Shown here: positions 16,186-23,192 of the stretch, in pieces
Layout: every line of letters starts with the position of its first letter
Position numbering within the stretch: position 1 is the stretch's first letter
NCBI GenBank assembly: GCA_011525755.1
Contig: WYBS01000022.1
Span: 1-40,794 of the forward strand
Source of the DNA: Planctomycetaceae bacterium
GTDB lineage: Bacteria; Planctomycetota; PLA2
Length of the DNA: 40,794 bases
Direction of reading: 5' to 3'
The notes under the pieces: model-generated
Databases searched by the model: none
The model's input: the letters and a program-made list of their open reading frames with translations, nothing else
Told to the model about the DNA's origin: nothing
Program-made: the position numbers and the translations under genes

Positions 16186-18357
16186 GTGCGCCTTTTCGCC
16201 CTCGCCCTCCTCGCCGCGTGCGCGTCCGCGCCCAAGGCCCCCGAAGCCCCCCCCTATCTGGTCCTCGCGGACGAACGCGCCGGCAGGACGGTCGCGATGG
16301 ACCGGATGCTCGACGACCTCGCGAAGCACGACGTCGTCTTCCTCGGCGAGACGCATCTTGACGACTACACGCACCGCTTCGAGCTCGATGCGTACGAGGG
16401 GCTCGCCGCGCGCCGGAAGGTCGTGCTCGCGCTCGAGATGTTCGAGCGCGACGTGCAGCCCGTGCTCGACGAGTACCTCGCGGGACGGATCGACGAGAAG
16501 GCGTTCCTCGGGAAGTCGCGTCCGTGGCAGAACTACTGGAGCGGCTACCGGCCGCTGATCGAGGCGGCGAAGCGGCGCGGGTTCCCGGTGGTCGCGTCGA
16601 ACGCGCCCGCTCCCGTGCTGCGGAAGATCGCCGCGGCGGGCGGGCTCGACAAGCTCGCGCCGGAGGACCGCGCGCTCCTGCCCGAGGAGATCTTCGACAA
16701 CGACGACGACTACTGGGAGCGCGTCTCGCGCGCGACGCGCGGGCACGTGAGCACGGGCGGCGACCGGGTCACGTCGGTGCAGAGCCTCTGGGACAACGCG
16801 ATGGGCGACTCGTGCGCGAAGGCGCTCGTCGCGCACCCGGGCGCGCTCGTCCTCCACGTGAACGGCGGGTTCCACTCGGCCTACCGCGGCGGCACGGTGC
16901 ACCAGCTCCTGAAGCGCAGGCCCGACGCGCGCGTCGCGGTCGTCGAGATCGCGACGGTGAACGACTTCGTGGGCCTCGAGCCCTTCGGGGCGCCGGAGCG
17001 CGCGGACTACGTCGCGTTCGTCCTCGCCCGCGCGCGCGGGCCGCAGGAGGGGTTCCACGCGGTGACGGCCTTCGCCGAGCTGCGCTACCGCCTCTACCTG
17101 CCGCCGGGGCTCTCGACCGGCAAGACGCCGCCGCTCGTCGTCTGGCTCTGCGGGGACGGCTTCCGCGCCGCGGACGCGCTCGCGCCGCTCGCGGAGGAGC
17201 TCGGCGGCGAGGTCGCGGTCGCGGCCGTCGAGCCCCCCTACCCGATGCTCGCGGACGACCTCGCGCCGGGCGGCCGCTGGTTCACGGGCGAGACGTTCGA
17301 GGAGGATCTCGGCGTCCTCGGCGGCGGCCTCTCGAGGATCGTCGGGTACCTGCTGCGCACCTATCCCATCGACCCGACGCGCGTCGTCCTCGCCGGCGAG
17401 GGCGCGGGCGGAACCGTCGTCGCGGCGACGTCGCTCTACGAACGCGACCTCGAACTCCCCGCGTTCGCCATCGGGCCCGCGCGCTACGGGAAGCTGCGCA
17501 TGCTCGCCCTGCCGGGATCGGAGGGGGCTCCGGGGGCGCGGCGCCTCTCCGTCACGGTCGGCGAGGCGGACGAGGAGTGGTGGACGAAGGAGGCGGAGGA
17601 CTGGGGCTCGACCGGGCTTCCGGTCGAGGTCGCGAGGGGGGCGCGGGGGGAGGGCATGGCCCGCGTCCGCGAGGCGCTCGGGCTGCCCGCGAAGAAGAAG
17701 GAAGGCGAGTGGACCGGGCTCCTGCTGGTGGATGACACCCCGCGTGCGCGGCTCTGGGCGGAGACGTACGCGATGCGGCTCTCGGGGCCGGCGGAGGTCC
17801 TTCCTCACACCGAAGTGCTGCAGGAGGGGGCGCGCATCCAGCCCCTCGCCTTCGAGGGCGAGCCGGTTCCGAAGGGCCTGGGCATCCTCCCGCCCTTCCG
17901 CATCGAGTCCCTGATGGACGGCCGCGGGCTCCCGCTCGCCTCGGGCCCGTTCGGCGGGACCACGATCCTCGTCGTGCCCGCGGGCGCCACCGACGAGCAG
18001 GTGGCGGCGTGGAAAAAGCTCGAGGAGACGGAAGCGATCAAGAAGAAGTCGCGGTTCGCGCGGCTCGTGGTGCTGACGGCTTCCCCCGAAGTCGACGTCA
18101 GCAACCTCGACGATGCGGGCAGACAACTACCCCCGCAGATCACGGGCCTCGCCGTGCAAGGCCTCCCCGCGGCGCTTCAGGCGGTGAAGGACGCCGGGCG
18201 GTCGGTGGTGCTCGTCGTGCCCGCGGTCTTCTGCGCCGACGCGGAGATGATGGCCGAGATCCGCGCGGCCGCGCGGCCCTACGAGGAGATCCTCGACCTC
18301 TCCTACCTGCCCGGGCTCGGCGGAGGCGTGCTGCCCCCGGCGCCCCCGTCGAAGTGA
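16186..18357 (+). CDS. ChaN-like lipoprotein with a nucleophile-less hydrolase-like C-terminal half
   Basis: A 723-residue predicted lipoprotein: a short signal ends LALLAAC, with Cys12 as the likely lipid site. Residues about 45-262 form a ChaN-type (haem-binding/Tiki superfamily) domain with FLGETHLDD (53-60), LALEMFERDVQP (81-92) and LHVNGGFHSAYRGG (223-236). The rest (about 290-720) resembles alpha/beta-hydrolase architecture: LVVWLCGDGF, then VVLAGEGAGG, where the usual G-x-S-x-G elbow reads G404-E-G-A-G408 without Ser. Roles could include haem capture plus ligand binding. The GTG start is chosen to keep the signal. Three G/C-run motifs lie inside the coding sequence. Confidence 0.78.
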   Translation: MRLFALALLAACASAPKAPEAPPYLVLADERAGRTVAMDRMLDDLAKHDVVFLGETHLDDYTHRFELDAYEGLAARRKVVLALEMFERDVQPVLDEYLAGRIDEKAFLGKSRPWQNYWSGYRPLIEAAKRRGFPVVASNAPAPVLRKIAAAGGLDKLAPEDRALLPEEIFDNDDDYWERVSRATRGHVSTGGDRVTSVQSLWDNAMGDSCAKALVAHPGALVLHVNGGFHSAYRGGTVHQLLKRRPDARVAVVEIATVNDFVGLEPFGAPERADYVAFVLARARGPQEGFHAVTAFAELRYRLYLPPGLSTGKTPPLVVWLCGDGFRAADALAPLAEELGGEVAVAAVEPPYPMLADDLAPGGRWFTGETFEEDLGVLGGGLSRIVGYLLRTYPIDPTRVVLAGEGAGGTVVAATSLYERDLELPAFAIGPARYGKLRMLALPGSEGAPGARRLSVTVGEADEEWWTKEAEDWGSTGLPVEVARGARGEGMARVREALGLPAKKKEGEWTGLLLVDDTPRARLWAETYAMRLSGPAEVLPHTEVLQEGARIQPLAFEGEPVPKGLGILPPFRIESLMDGRGLPLASGPFGGTTILVVPAGATDEQVAAWKKLEETEAIKKKSRFARLVVLTASPEVDVSNLDDAGRQLPPQITGLAVQGLPAALQAVKDAGRSVVLVVPAVFCADAEMMAEIRAAARPYEEILDLSYLPGLGGGVLPPAPPSK
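16238..16260 (-). repeat. Dispersed C-run motif inside the ChaN-like CDS
   Basis: C5-GAAG-C8 followed by TATCTG. It encodes the Pro-rich linker just after the lipid-anchoring cysteine. Confidence 0.55.
17523..17536 (+). repeat. Dispersed G-run motif inside the ChaN-like CDS
   Basis: G5-CTCC-G5, the same as 8741-8754. It encodes EGAPGA in a variable loop of the hydrolase-like half. Confidence 0.65.
17636..17654 (+). repeat. Second G-run motif inside the ChaN-like CDS
   Basis: G6-CGC-G6-AGGG, nearly the same as 1898-1917. It encodes RGARGEG. Confidence 0.65.
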
Positions 18358-18384
18358 GCCCGAGCGCGGCGCTGCTGCCGCTGT

Positions 18385-18401
18385 GCGAACATCTGGCGCC
18401 T
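18385..18401 (+). repeat. Direct repeat copy A (GCGAACATCTGGCGC)
   Basis: First copy of the intergenic direct repeat; it has an extra C before the TC end. It begins 27 bases after the ChaN-like stop codon. Confidence 0.7.
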
Positions 18402-18424
18402 CAGCGCGCATATGTCCGGGCCGT

Positions 18425-18436
18425 GCGCACGTGCGC
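18425..18436. repeat. Perfect 12-bp palindrome GCGCACGTGCGC
   Basis: A self-complementary site that runs into direct repeat copy B, and a possible protein-binding site. Confidence 0.4.
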
Positions 18437-18451
18437 GAACATCTGCCGCTC
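18435..18451 (+). repeat. Direct repeat copy B (one mismatch)
   Basis: GCGAACATCTGCCGCTC: one base differs from copy C. It lies 50 bases after copy A. Confidence 0.65.
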
Positions 18452-18510
18452 CCGCCCGACGCGTCGATGACCACCTGGCACCGCCCCGCGCACCCCCGGG
18501 GCAACCGGGT

Positions 18511-18527
18511 GCGAACATCTGGCGCTC
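18511..18527 (+). repeat. Direct repeat copy C (consensus copy)
   Basis: GCGAACATCTGGCGCTC, the fullest copy, 76 bases after copy B. Confidence 0.7.
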
Positions 18528-18578
18528 GCGCAGATCCGGAGCGGACCGGTCCAGCGCCCTTCCAACGGAGCAAGCGAG

Positions 18579-18593
18579 AGACATCTGGCGCTC
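18579..18593 (+). repeat. Direct repeat copy D
   Basis: AGACATCTGGCGCTC; 13 bases match copy C exactly. It lies 66 bases after copy C. Confidence 0.65.
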
Positions 18594-18621
18594 GGGGCGG
18601 CCCAGAGCGTCGAGGCGGTTC

Positions 18622-18674
18622 CCGGCTCCTGTGCATTCCATATTAACGTACTGTACTGGACCGACAGGATCCGG
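18622..18674. promoter_or_regulatory. Inverted repeat around an AT-rich core
   Basis: CCGGCTCCTGT (18622-18632) and ACAGGATCCGG (18664-18674) are inverted repeats matching at 10 of 11 positions, around 31 bases that include CATATTAACGTACTGTAC, the most AT-rich patch in this part of the window. It could be a promoter, melting site or operator for the asparaginase gene 158 bases downstream. Confidence 0.45.
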
Positions 18675-18704
18675 AACGCGCGGCGAAGGCCGGCGTGACG
18701 CCCG

Positions 18705-18790
18705 GCACCCGCCCACCCGCGCACCCGCTCCCCGCCCACCCGCTCCCCGCTCCCCGCCCACCCGCCCCCCGCTCCCGCGCTCCCGCGCCA
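18705..18790. repeat. Degenerate C-rich tandem array
   Basis: Repeated CCCGCCCA and CCCGCTC-type units in a row, extremely C-rich on the plus strand. It may be slippage-prone and structured. It lies just upstream of the asparaginase gene. Confidence 0.55.
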
Positions 18791-18831
18791 GCACGCCCGC
18801 CCCCCCCCGGAGCCTCCCCTCCTCCGCTAGC

Positions 18832-19365
18832 ATGACGCGCATGAAGAAGCGGATCGCCCTCATCTCGACCGGCGGCACGATCGAGAAGAGCTACGACGAG
18901 ATGCAGGGCGTGCTGCAGAACAAGTATTCGAACCTCGACGTCATGCTCGCGACGCTCAACCTCGGGGGCGTCGAGATCGTCCGCGTGCCGCTCATGAACA
19001 AGGACAGCCTCGACATGACGCCCGAGGACCACCAGCTGATCGCGCAGACGGTCGGGAGCATGGCCGCCACGCACGACGGCGTCCTCGTCGTGCACGGCAC
19101 CGACCGGCTCGCGACAACCGGCGAGAGGATCGTCGAGACGCTCGGAACGCCGCGCGTCCCCGTCGTGCTCACGGGCGCGATGCAGCCCTACGTGATGCGC
19201 ACCTCCGACGCCATGCAGAACCTCACGGAAGCCCTCCTCGCCGTGCAGGTGGCCCAGCCGGGCGTCTACGTGGCGATGCACAACCGGCTGCTCCGCTTCC
19301 CGGGCGTCGTGAAGGACCCGCGCCGCGGGACCTTCGTCCGGAAGGACGAGCTCGGCCGGGCGTAG
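18832..19365 (+). CDS. Single-domain asparaginase-family protein
   Basis: A 177-residue protein matching only the N-terminal domain of type I/II L-asparaginases, which normally have about 330 residues and two domains. ISTGGTIEK (11-19) contains the Thr nucleophile and VVHGTDRL (87-94) the Thr-Asp pair; VVLTGAMQPY (111-120) is also family-like. The C-terminal domain that helps build the usual active site between subunits is absent. Short asparaginase-domain proteins are a known separate group and need not be degraded copies. The start is the ATG at 18832, with the ATG at 18841 as alternative; neither has a clear Shine-Dalgarno. A run of plus-strand genes follows. Confidence 0.75.
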   Translation: MTRMKKRIALISTGGTIEKSYDEMQGVLQNKYSNLDVMLATLNLGGVEIVRVPLMNKDSLDMTPEDHQLIAQTVGSMAATHDGVLVVHGTDRLATTGERIVETLGTPRVPVVLTGAMQPYVMRTSDAMQNLTEALLAVQVAQPGVYVAMHNRLLRFPGVVKDPRRGTFVRKDELGRA

Positions 19366-19366
19366 G

Positions 19367-19389
19367 CCCCCCACGCCCCCCCCGTTTCC
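19367..19389 (-). repeat. Dispersed C-run motif (C6-ACG-C8)
   Basis: C6-ACG-C8 followed by GTTTCC, one base after the asparaginase stop. The C6-ACG-C8 part is identical to 8755-8771. Confidence 0.75.
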
Positions 19390-19434
19390 AGTACCCTTTC
19401 CCCTCGGGCGTCGTTCCTAGCAGGGGAGGGTTCC

Positions 19435-20478
19435 ATGAGGAGTCGGCTCGGAAGCGCGGTCGCCTGGGCGGCCGCCGGTTTCCTTCTCGGCGCCGCGGCG
19501 CTCGCGGGCGGCCAAGGGGACGAGGACCTGCGCGAGAAGCTCATCGAGCTCGAGAGCCTCGCCGCCCGGCTCCGCGCGCTCGACGCGGGGAGCGCCGAGG
19601 CGCCGGTCGCGGACGACCGGGGGTTCGAGCTCGACCAGATCCACGTCACGGACCTCGACGCCGGGATCCCGGACTACATCGGCCCGCGGCCGCGCGAGGG
19701 CGAGACATCGTTCTTCGGCGCCCGGGCCGAGGAGGCGCCCCAGGCCTACGGGACGCTCGAGGAGATCCTCGAGCTGGTGCGCACCAGCGTGCGCCCGGAG
19801 GCGTGGGAGACCGGCTCCCAGCTGCAGCCGCTCGGGCGCTCCCTCCTCCTCCTCGCGCCGCCGGACGTGAACCGCGCCGCGCGCGCGTTCATCGACACCG
19901 AGCTGCGGCCGGACGCGCACCGCACCGTGAACCTCCGGATCGGGATCCTCGAGGCGGACGAGCCGCTCGCGGCGGCGCTCGCGGCGGCGACCGGCGGCGA
20001 GATCGACGCCGCGCTCCGCGCGCGCATCGAGGAGGCGGTCGGCGCCGGCCAGGCGCGCCGCGTCTTCGACGGCCGCGCGCTCGCTCTCTCGCGCCAGCAG
20101 ATCGCCTTCTGGCACGGCGCGCAGGCCGCGACGGTCGTCGACGCGGACGTCGAGGTCGCCGCGCGCTCCACGGTCGCCGACCCCTTCGTGGGCGTCGAGA
20201 TCCTCGGCACCCGGCTGGAGGCGCGGGCGACGGTCGCCGACGACCCCGCGCGCGTCCGCCTCCGGATCTCGCTCGCGAGCGACGAGATGGACCTGCCGCC
20301 CCGCGCGGCGGAGACCAGTGACACGGGCGAGCTCCAGATGCCCGCGGGCGCGACGGCGCGCATCGACGCGGACCTCTGGACGGGCAACGACAAGTGGGCG
20401 GTCGCCGCCGAGCGGTCCCTTCCCGGGAGGCGCCGGTTCCTGCTCGTGCGCCCGTCCGTGATCGGAGGTGCGCGATGA
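19435..20478 (+). CDS. Secreted secretin-N-like protein (first of a pair)
   Basis: A 347-residue exported protein with a signal or anchor segment at about 8-26. A short helix with heptad character (28-50) precedes FELDQIHVTDLD. The region GTLEEILELVRTSVRPEAWE (about 102-121), followed by LQPLGRSLLLLAPPDVNRAA, resembles the N-domain that precedes the pore in Planctomycete-type secretin-like proteins. The C-terminal half has strand-rich VGVEILGTRLEARATVADD and a late VAAERSLPGRRRFLLV stretch, but is too short for a full secretin barrel. The start has GGGAGGG upstream. It overlaps the next gene by four bases (ATGA), so the two are probably translated together. Confidence 0.6.
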   Translation: MRSRLGSAVAWAAAGFLLGAAALAGGQGDEDLREKLIELESLAARLRALDAGSAEAPVADDRGFELDQIHVTDLDAGIPDYIGPRPREGETSFFGARAEEAPQAYGTLEEILELVRTSVRPEAWETGSQLQPLGRSLLLLAPPDVNRAARAFIDTELRPDAHRTVNLRIGILEADEPLAAALAAATGGEIDAALRARIEEAVGAGQARRVFDGRALALSRQQIAFWHGAQAATVVDADVEVAARSTVADPFVGVEILGTRLEARATVADDPARVRLRISLASDEMDLPPRAAETSDTGELQMPAGATARIDADLWTGNDKWAVAAERSLPGRRRFLLVRPSVIGGAR

Positions 20479-21449
20479 GGCGCCCCGCGCTGCTCGCCCT
20501 GGGCGTCCTCTGCGGCGCGCTTGCCGTCTCGGGCCAGGAGGACGCGGGCGACCCCCTCCTCCGCGAGATCGACCGGATGAAGCGGCTCCTCGAGGAACGC
20601 ATCGGGAAGGCCGCGGCAGAGGCCGAGGAGCGCGTCGTCCTCCGGACGTACGACGTGTCGGACCTCTGCACGAAGCTCTCCGACCATGGCGCGCCGCCCG
20701 AGAACCTCACGCCGTCGAAATACGATGCGCCGCCCGAGGCCGAGGATTCGGAGCCGCGGGCCGCGTACGACATCGACGTCCTGATCGAGGTCATGAAGTG
20801 GGCCGTCGAGCCCGGGTCGTGGGAGATGGAGGGCACCGACATCCAGCCGAAGAACGGCCGCCTCTTCATCCGCGCGATCCCGCGCGTCCACGGCAGGATC
20901 GAGCGGATGCTCGCGTGGTGCCGCAAGTCGATGGACCGGCGGGTGTCCGTCGATGTCGCCGTGGTCGCGGTCGGCGACGGCGATGCGGCGCTCCTCACGA
21001 ACGCCCTCGAGCTCACGGCGGACGAGGCGCAGCGCCTCCTCGCGCGGCCGCTTGCCGCGGTCACGCTCTCGGGCTTCGACGGCCAGCGGCTCGGCGGCCG
21101 CGCGGGGCGCGAGATCTCCTACCTCCGGGACTACGAGGTCGAGATCGCGGACGGCGCCGCGGTCGCGGACCCGGTCACCGGGAAGGTGCTCTCCGGGTGC
21201 ACGGCGGAGGCGCGCGCGTGCCTCGACGGCAACGGGGGCGCGATCCTCCACTGCCGGCTCGAGATGTCGCGCGTCGCGGAGCCGCTGCCCGTCCACCCGA
21301 CGGAGCACGGGCCGATCGAGCTGCCGACGAAGCGTCTCACCCGCGTGGAGGCCTCCTTCTGGGCCCCGCTCGGGCGGACGGTGGTCGCCGGCGGCTGCAC
21401 GGTGGGCGAGGAGCCCTGCGTGATCCTCGTGACGGCGCGGCGCCGTTGA
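20475..21449 (+). CDS. Secreted secretin-N-like protein (second of a pair)
   Basis: A 324-residue exported protein with a signal peptide at 1-21. A short heptad helix (about 28-52) leads to VVLRTYDVSDLCTKL, then DIDVLIEVMKWAVEPGSWE and IQPKNGRLFIRAIPRVHGRI, the pattern of the secretin N-domain found before the pore in Planctomycete-like proteins. The C-terminus, FWAPLGRTVVAGGCTVGEEP then ILVTARRR, resembles the final strands of a secretin domain, but the central pore part is missing or strongly reduced. GGAGGT before the ATG and the ATGA overlap support the start. It could be a periplasmic adaptor or plug for a secretion channel; this is inference. Confidence 0.62.
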   Translation: MRRPALLALGVLCGALAVSGQEDAGDPLLREIDRMKRLLEERIGKAAAEAEERVVLRTYDVSDLCTKLSDHGAPPENLTPSKYDAPPEAEDSEPRAAYDIDVLIEVMKWAVEPGSWEMEGTDIQPKNGRLFIRAIPRVHGRIERMLAWCRKSMDRRVSVDVAVVAVGDGDAALLTNALELTADEAQRLLARPLAAVTLSGFDGQRLGGRAGREISYLRDYEVEIADGAAVADPVTGKVLSGCTAEARACLDGNGGAILHCRLEMSRVAEPLPVHPTEHGPIELPTKRLTRVEASFWAPLGRTVVAGGCTVGEEPCVILVTARRR

Positions 21450-21477
21450 CCGCTCTTGCGGGCGCGGTTCCAATGAT

Positions 21478-22326
21478 GTGCTCTTGAGCGGTCCCCTCGC
21501 CGTCTACTGCGTGCTCGTCGTGCTCGCGTCGCTCCTCGGCGGCGCGCTGCCTTCGCGGCTCCACCTCACCCACACGCGGCTCCAGATGATGGTGAGCCTC
21601 GTCGCGGGGCTCATGCTCGGCGTGGCGCTCCTGCACATGATCCCGCACGCGCTGCACTACACGTCGATCGACGCGACGGCGCAGTGGTCGGTCGTGGGGC
21701 TCCTCGTGATGTTCTTCCTCATCCGCGCGTTCCACTTCCACGAGCATGAGGTGGGGATGGGGCCGGGGGAAGGGGAGGCGCACGCCCACGCGCACGAGCA
21801 TCCCCCCCTCTCCCGCGGGCACCCTCACCCCCACGCCCTCGGATGGGTCGGCATCGCGGTCGGGCTCTCGATCCACTCCCTCGTGGACGGCGTCGCGCTG
21901 GCGTCGAGCACGATCGCGGAGTCGCACCAGGGCCATGCGCACGACGCCCCGCCGCTGCCCGGCGTGGGCGCGTTCCTCGCCGTCCTCCTGCACAAGCCGC
22001 TCGACGCGCTCGCGATCACGTCGGTCATGGCGGCCGCCGGCTGGCCGGCGCGCACGCGCCGGATCGTGAACGTCCTCTTCTCGCTCGTCTGCCCGCTCGG
22101 CGCGGCGCTCTTCGTCGCGGGCGCGCAGACGGGGTCGGAAGCGCTCCTCGGCGGCGCGCTCGCGTTCGCGGCCGGGGCGTTCCTCTGCATCTCGCTCGGC
22201 GACCTCCTGCCCGAGGTTCAGTTCCACCGGCACGACCGGCTGAAGCTCTCCCTGGCGCTTCTCGTCGGGGTGGCGCTCGCCTACGCCGTGACGTTCCTTG
22301 AACACGGGATGCACGGGGTAGAGTAG
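21478..22326 (+). CDS. ZIP family divalent metal transporter
   Basis: A 282-residue polytopic membrane protein of the ZIP (zinc/iron permease) family. It has seven or eight hydrophobic helices, a His-rich loop between the third and fourth (about 80-120, with HFHEHE, HAHAHEH and HPHPH), and the signature metal-site helices HSLVDGVALASS (about 136-147) and LLHKPLDALAI. ZIP proteins carry Zn, Fe, Mn or related metals into the cytoplasm. It starts at a GTG 29 bases after the secretin-N-like pair, and eboA follows four bases after its stop, so the metal may serve the metal-dependent EboB hydrolase. That link is inference. Confidence 0.88.
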   Translation: MLLSGPLAVYCVLVVLASLLGGALPSRLHLTHTRLQMMVSLVAGLMLGVALLHMIPHALHYTSIDATAQWSVVGLLVMFFLIRAFHFHEHEVGMGPGEGEAHAHAHEHPPLSRGHPHPHALGWVGIAVGLSIHSLVDGVALASSTIAESHQGHAHDAPPLPGVGAFLAVLLHKPLDALAITSVMAAAGWPARTRRIVNVLFSLVCPLGAALFVAGAQTGSEALLGGALAFAAGAFLCISLGDLLPEVQFHRHDRLKLSLALLVGVALAYAVTFLEHGMHGVE

Positions 22327-22330
22327 GCGG

Positions 22331-23185
22331 GTGCACCGGATCCCGGACATCCGCGACTGCCTCCTCGAGTGGGTGCGTCGCGGCACGGCGGGCGAGGCGG
22401 CGGACTGGCTCCTTGGCCAGTGCAGGAAGATCGGGGAGGGTGCGCCCGCGCGGGTCCTGTTCCTCGATTTCTCGGTTGCGCTGCGCAGGACCGGGAAGGC
22501 GCCGCTCCGGCTCTTGCCCGACGATCTCGCGCGCGCGGACCGGCTGCGCCCCGCGTGGAACCCGGCGGGATGGACGACGGACCAGGCGGCGCGCATCGCG
22601 CTCGTCCTCTCGTGGCCCGCGCCGGACGCGGCCGCCTACGTGGCAACGCTCGACCAGATCTTCCAGTCGGCCGACCTCGGCGAGCTGGTCGCGCTCTACC
22701 AGGCGCTGCCGGTCCTGCCGCACCAGCGCGCGCACGTGCGCCGCTGCGTCGAGGGCGTCCGCACGAACATGACCGACGTCTTCAAGGCGATCGCGCACGG
22801 GAACCCGTATCCCGCCGAGAACCTCGACGAGGCCGCGTGGAACCAGATGGTGCTGAAGGCGCTCTTCGTGGGCGTGCCGCTCCATCCGGTGTTCGGGATC
22901 GACGCGCGCAGCAACCCCTCGCTCGCGAGGATGCTCCTCGACTACGCGCGGGAGCGCTGGGCCGCGAAACGCGCGGTGAGCCCCGAGCTCTGGCGGTGCG
23001 TCGGACCGTTCGCGGACGACGCGGCGCTCGCGATGATGGGGAAGGTGCTCGCGGAAGGGGAGACCGCGGAGCGGCGCGCCGCCGCGCTCGCGCTGCAAGG
23101 ATCCGCGCACGCCGGCGCGAGGGCGCTGCTGGCGCGGCACCCCGTGGATCTTCCGGCCGGCTGCGACTGGGCCCACCTGGGATGA
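22331..23185 (+). CDS. eboA: EboA domain protein
   Basis: A 284-residue protein that matches the EboA family in my recollection: VRTNMTDVFKAIAHGNPYPAE, then WNQMVLKALFVGVPLHPVFG and RWAAKRAVSPELWRC, all highly conserved there. EboA is helical and of unknown function. In known ebo operons it is followed by a TatD-like hydrolase (eboB), a UbiA-type prenyltransferase (eboC), a dehydroquinate-synthase-like protein (eboD), an isomerase (eboE) and a phosphodiesterase-like protein (eboF). The operon is implicated in making or placing an unknown metabolite, and in cyanobacteria in trafficking of scytonemin precursors. Only eboA and eboB are present here. GTG start; no signal peptide. Confidence 0.82.
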   Translation: MHRIPDIRDCLLEWVRRGTAGEAADWLLGQCRKIGEGAPARVLFLDFSVALRRTGKAPLRLLPDDLARADRLRPAWNPAGWTTDQAARIALVLSWPAPDAAAYVATLDQIFQSADLGELVALYQALPVLPHQRAHVRRCVEGVRTNMTDVFKAIAHGNPYPAENLDEAAWNQMVLKALFVGVPLHPVFGIDARSNPSLARMLLDYARERWAAKRAVSPELWRCVGPFADDAALAMMGKVLAEGETAERRAAALALQGSAHAGARALLARHPVDLPAGCDWAHLG

Positions 23186-23192
23186 GGCAACC

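Larger units (their letters stand above)
18358..18831. other. Repeat-rich non-coding region upstream of the asparaginase gene
   Basis: A 474-base stretch with no convincing gene. It contains four direct copies of an ACATCTGGCGC-type unit, a perfect 12-bp palindrome GCGCACGTGCGC (18425-18436), an 11-base inverted repeat around an AT-rich core (18622-18674), a degenerate C-rich tandem array (about 18705-18790) and a C-run motif near 18800. Open frames on the minus strand only echo the repeats (QMFA recurs). The layout recalls iteron or operator arrays. Confidence 0.65.

Noticed and set aside
18385-18593. Possible CRISPR array
   Set aside because: Repeats are only 13-17 bases, spacers are unequal (50, 76 and 66 between copies), and there are no cas genes.
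18303-18878. Open minus-strand frame with repeated QMFA peptides
   Set aside because: The repeated peptides come from the intergenic DNA repeats; there is no domain and no proper start.
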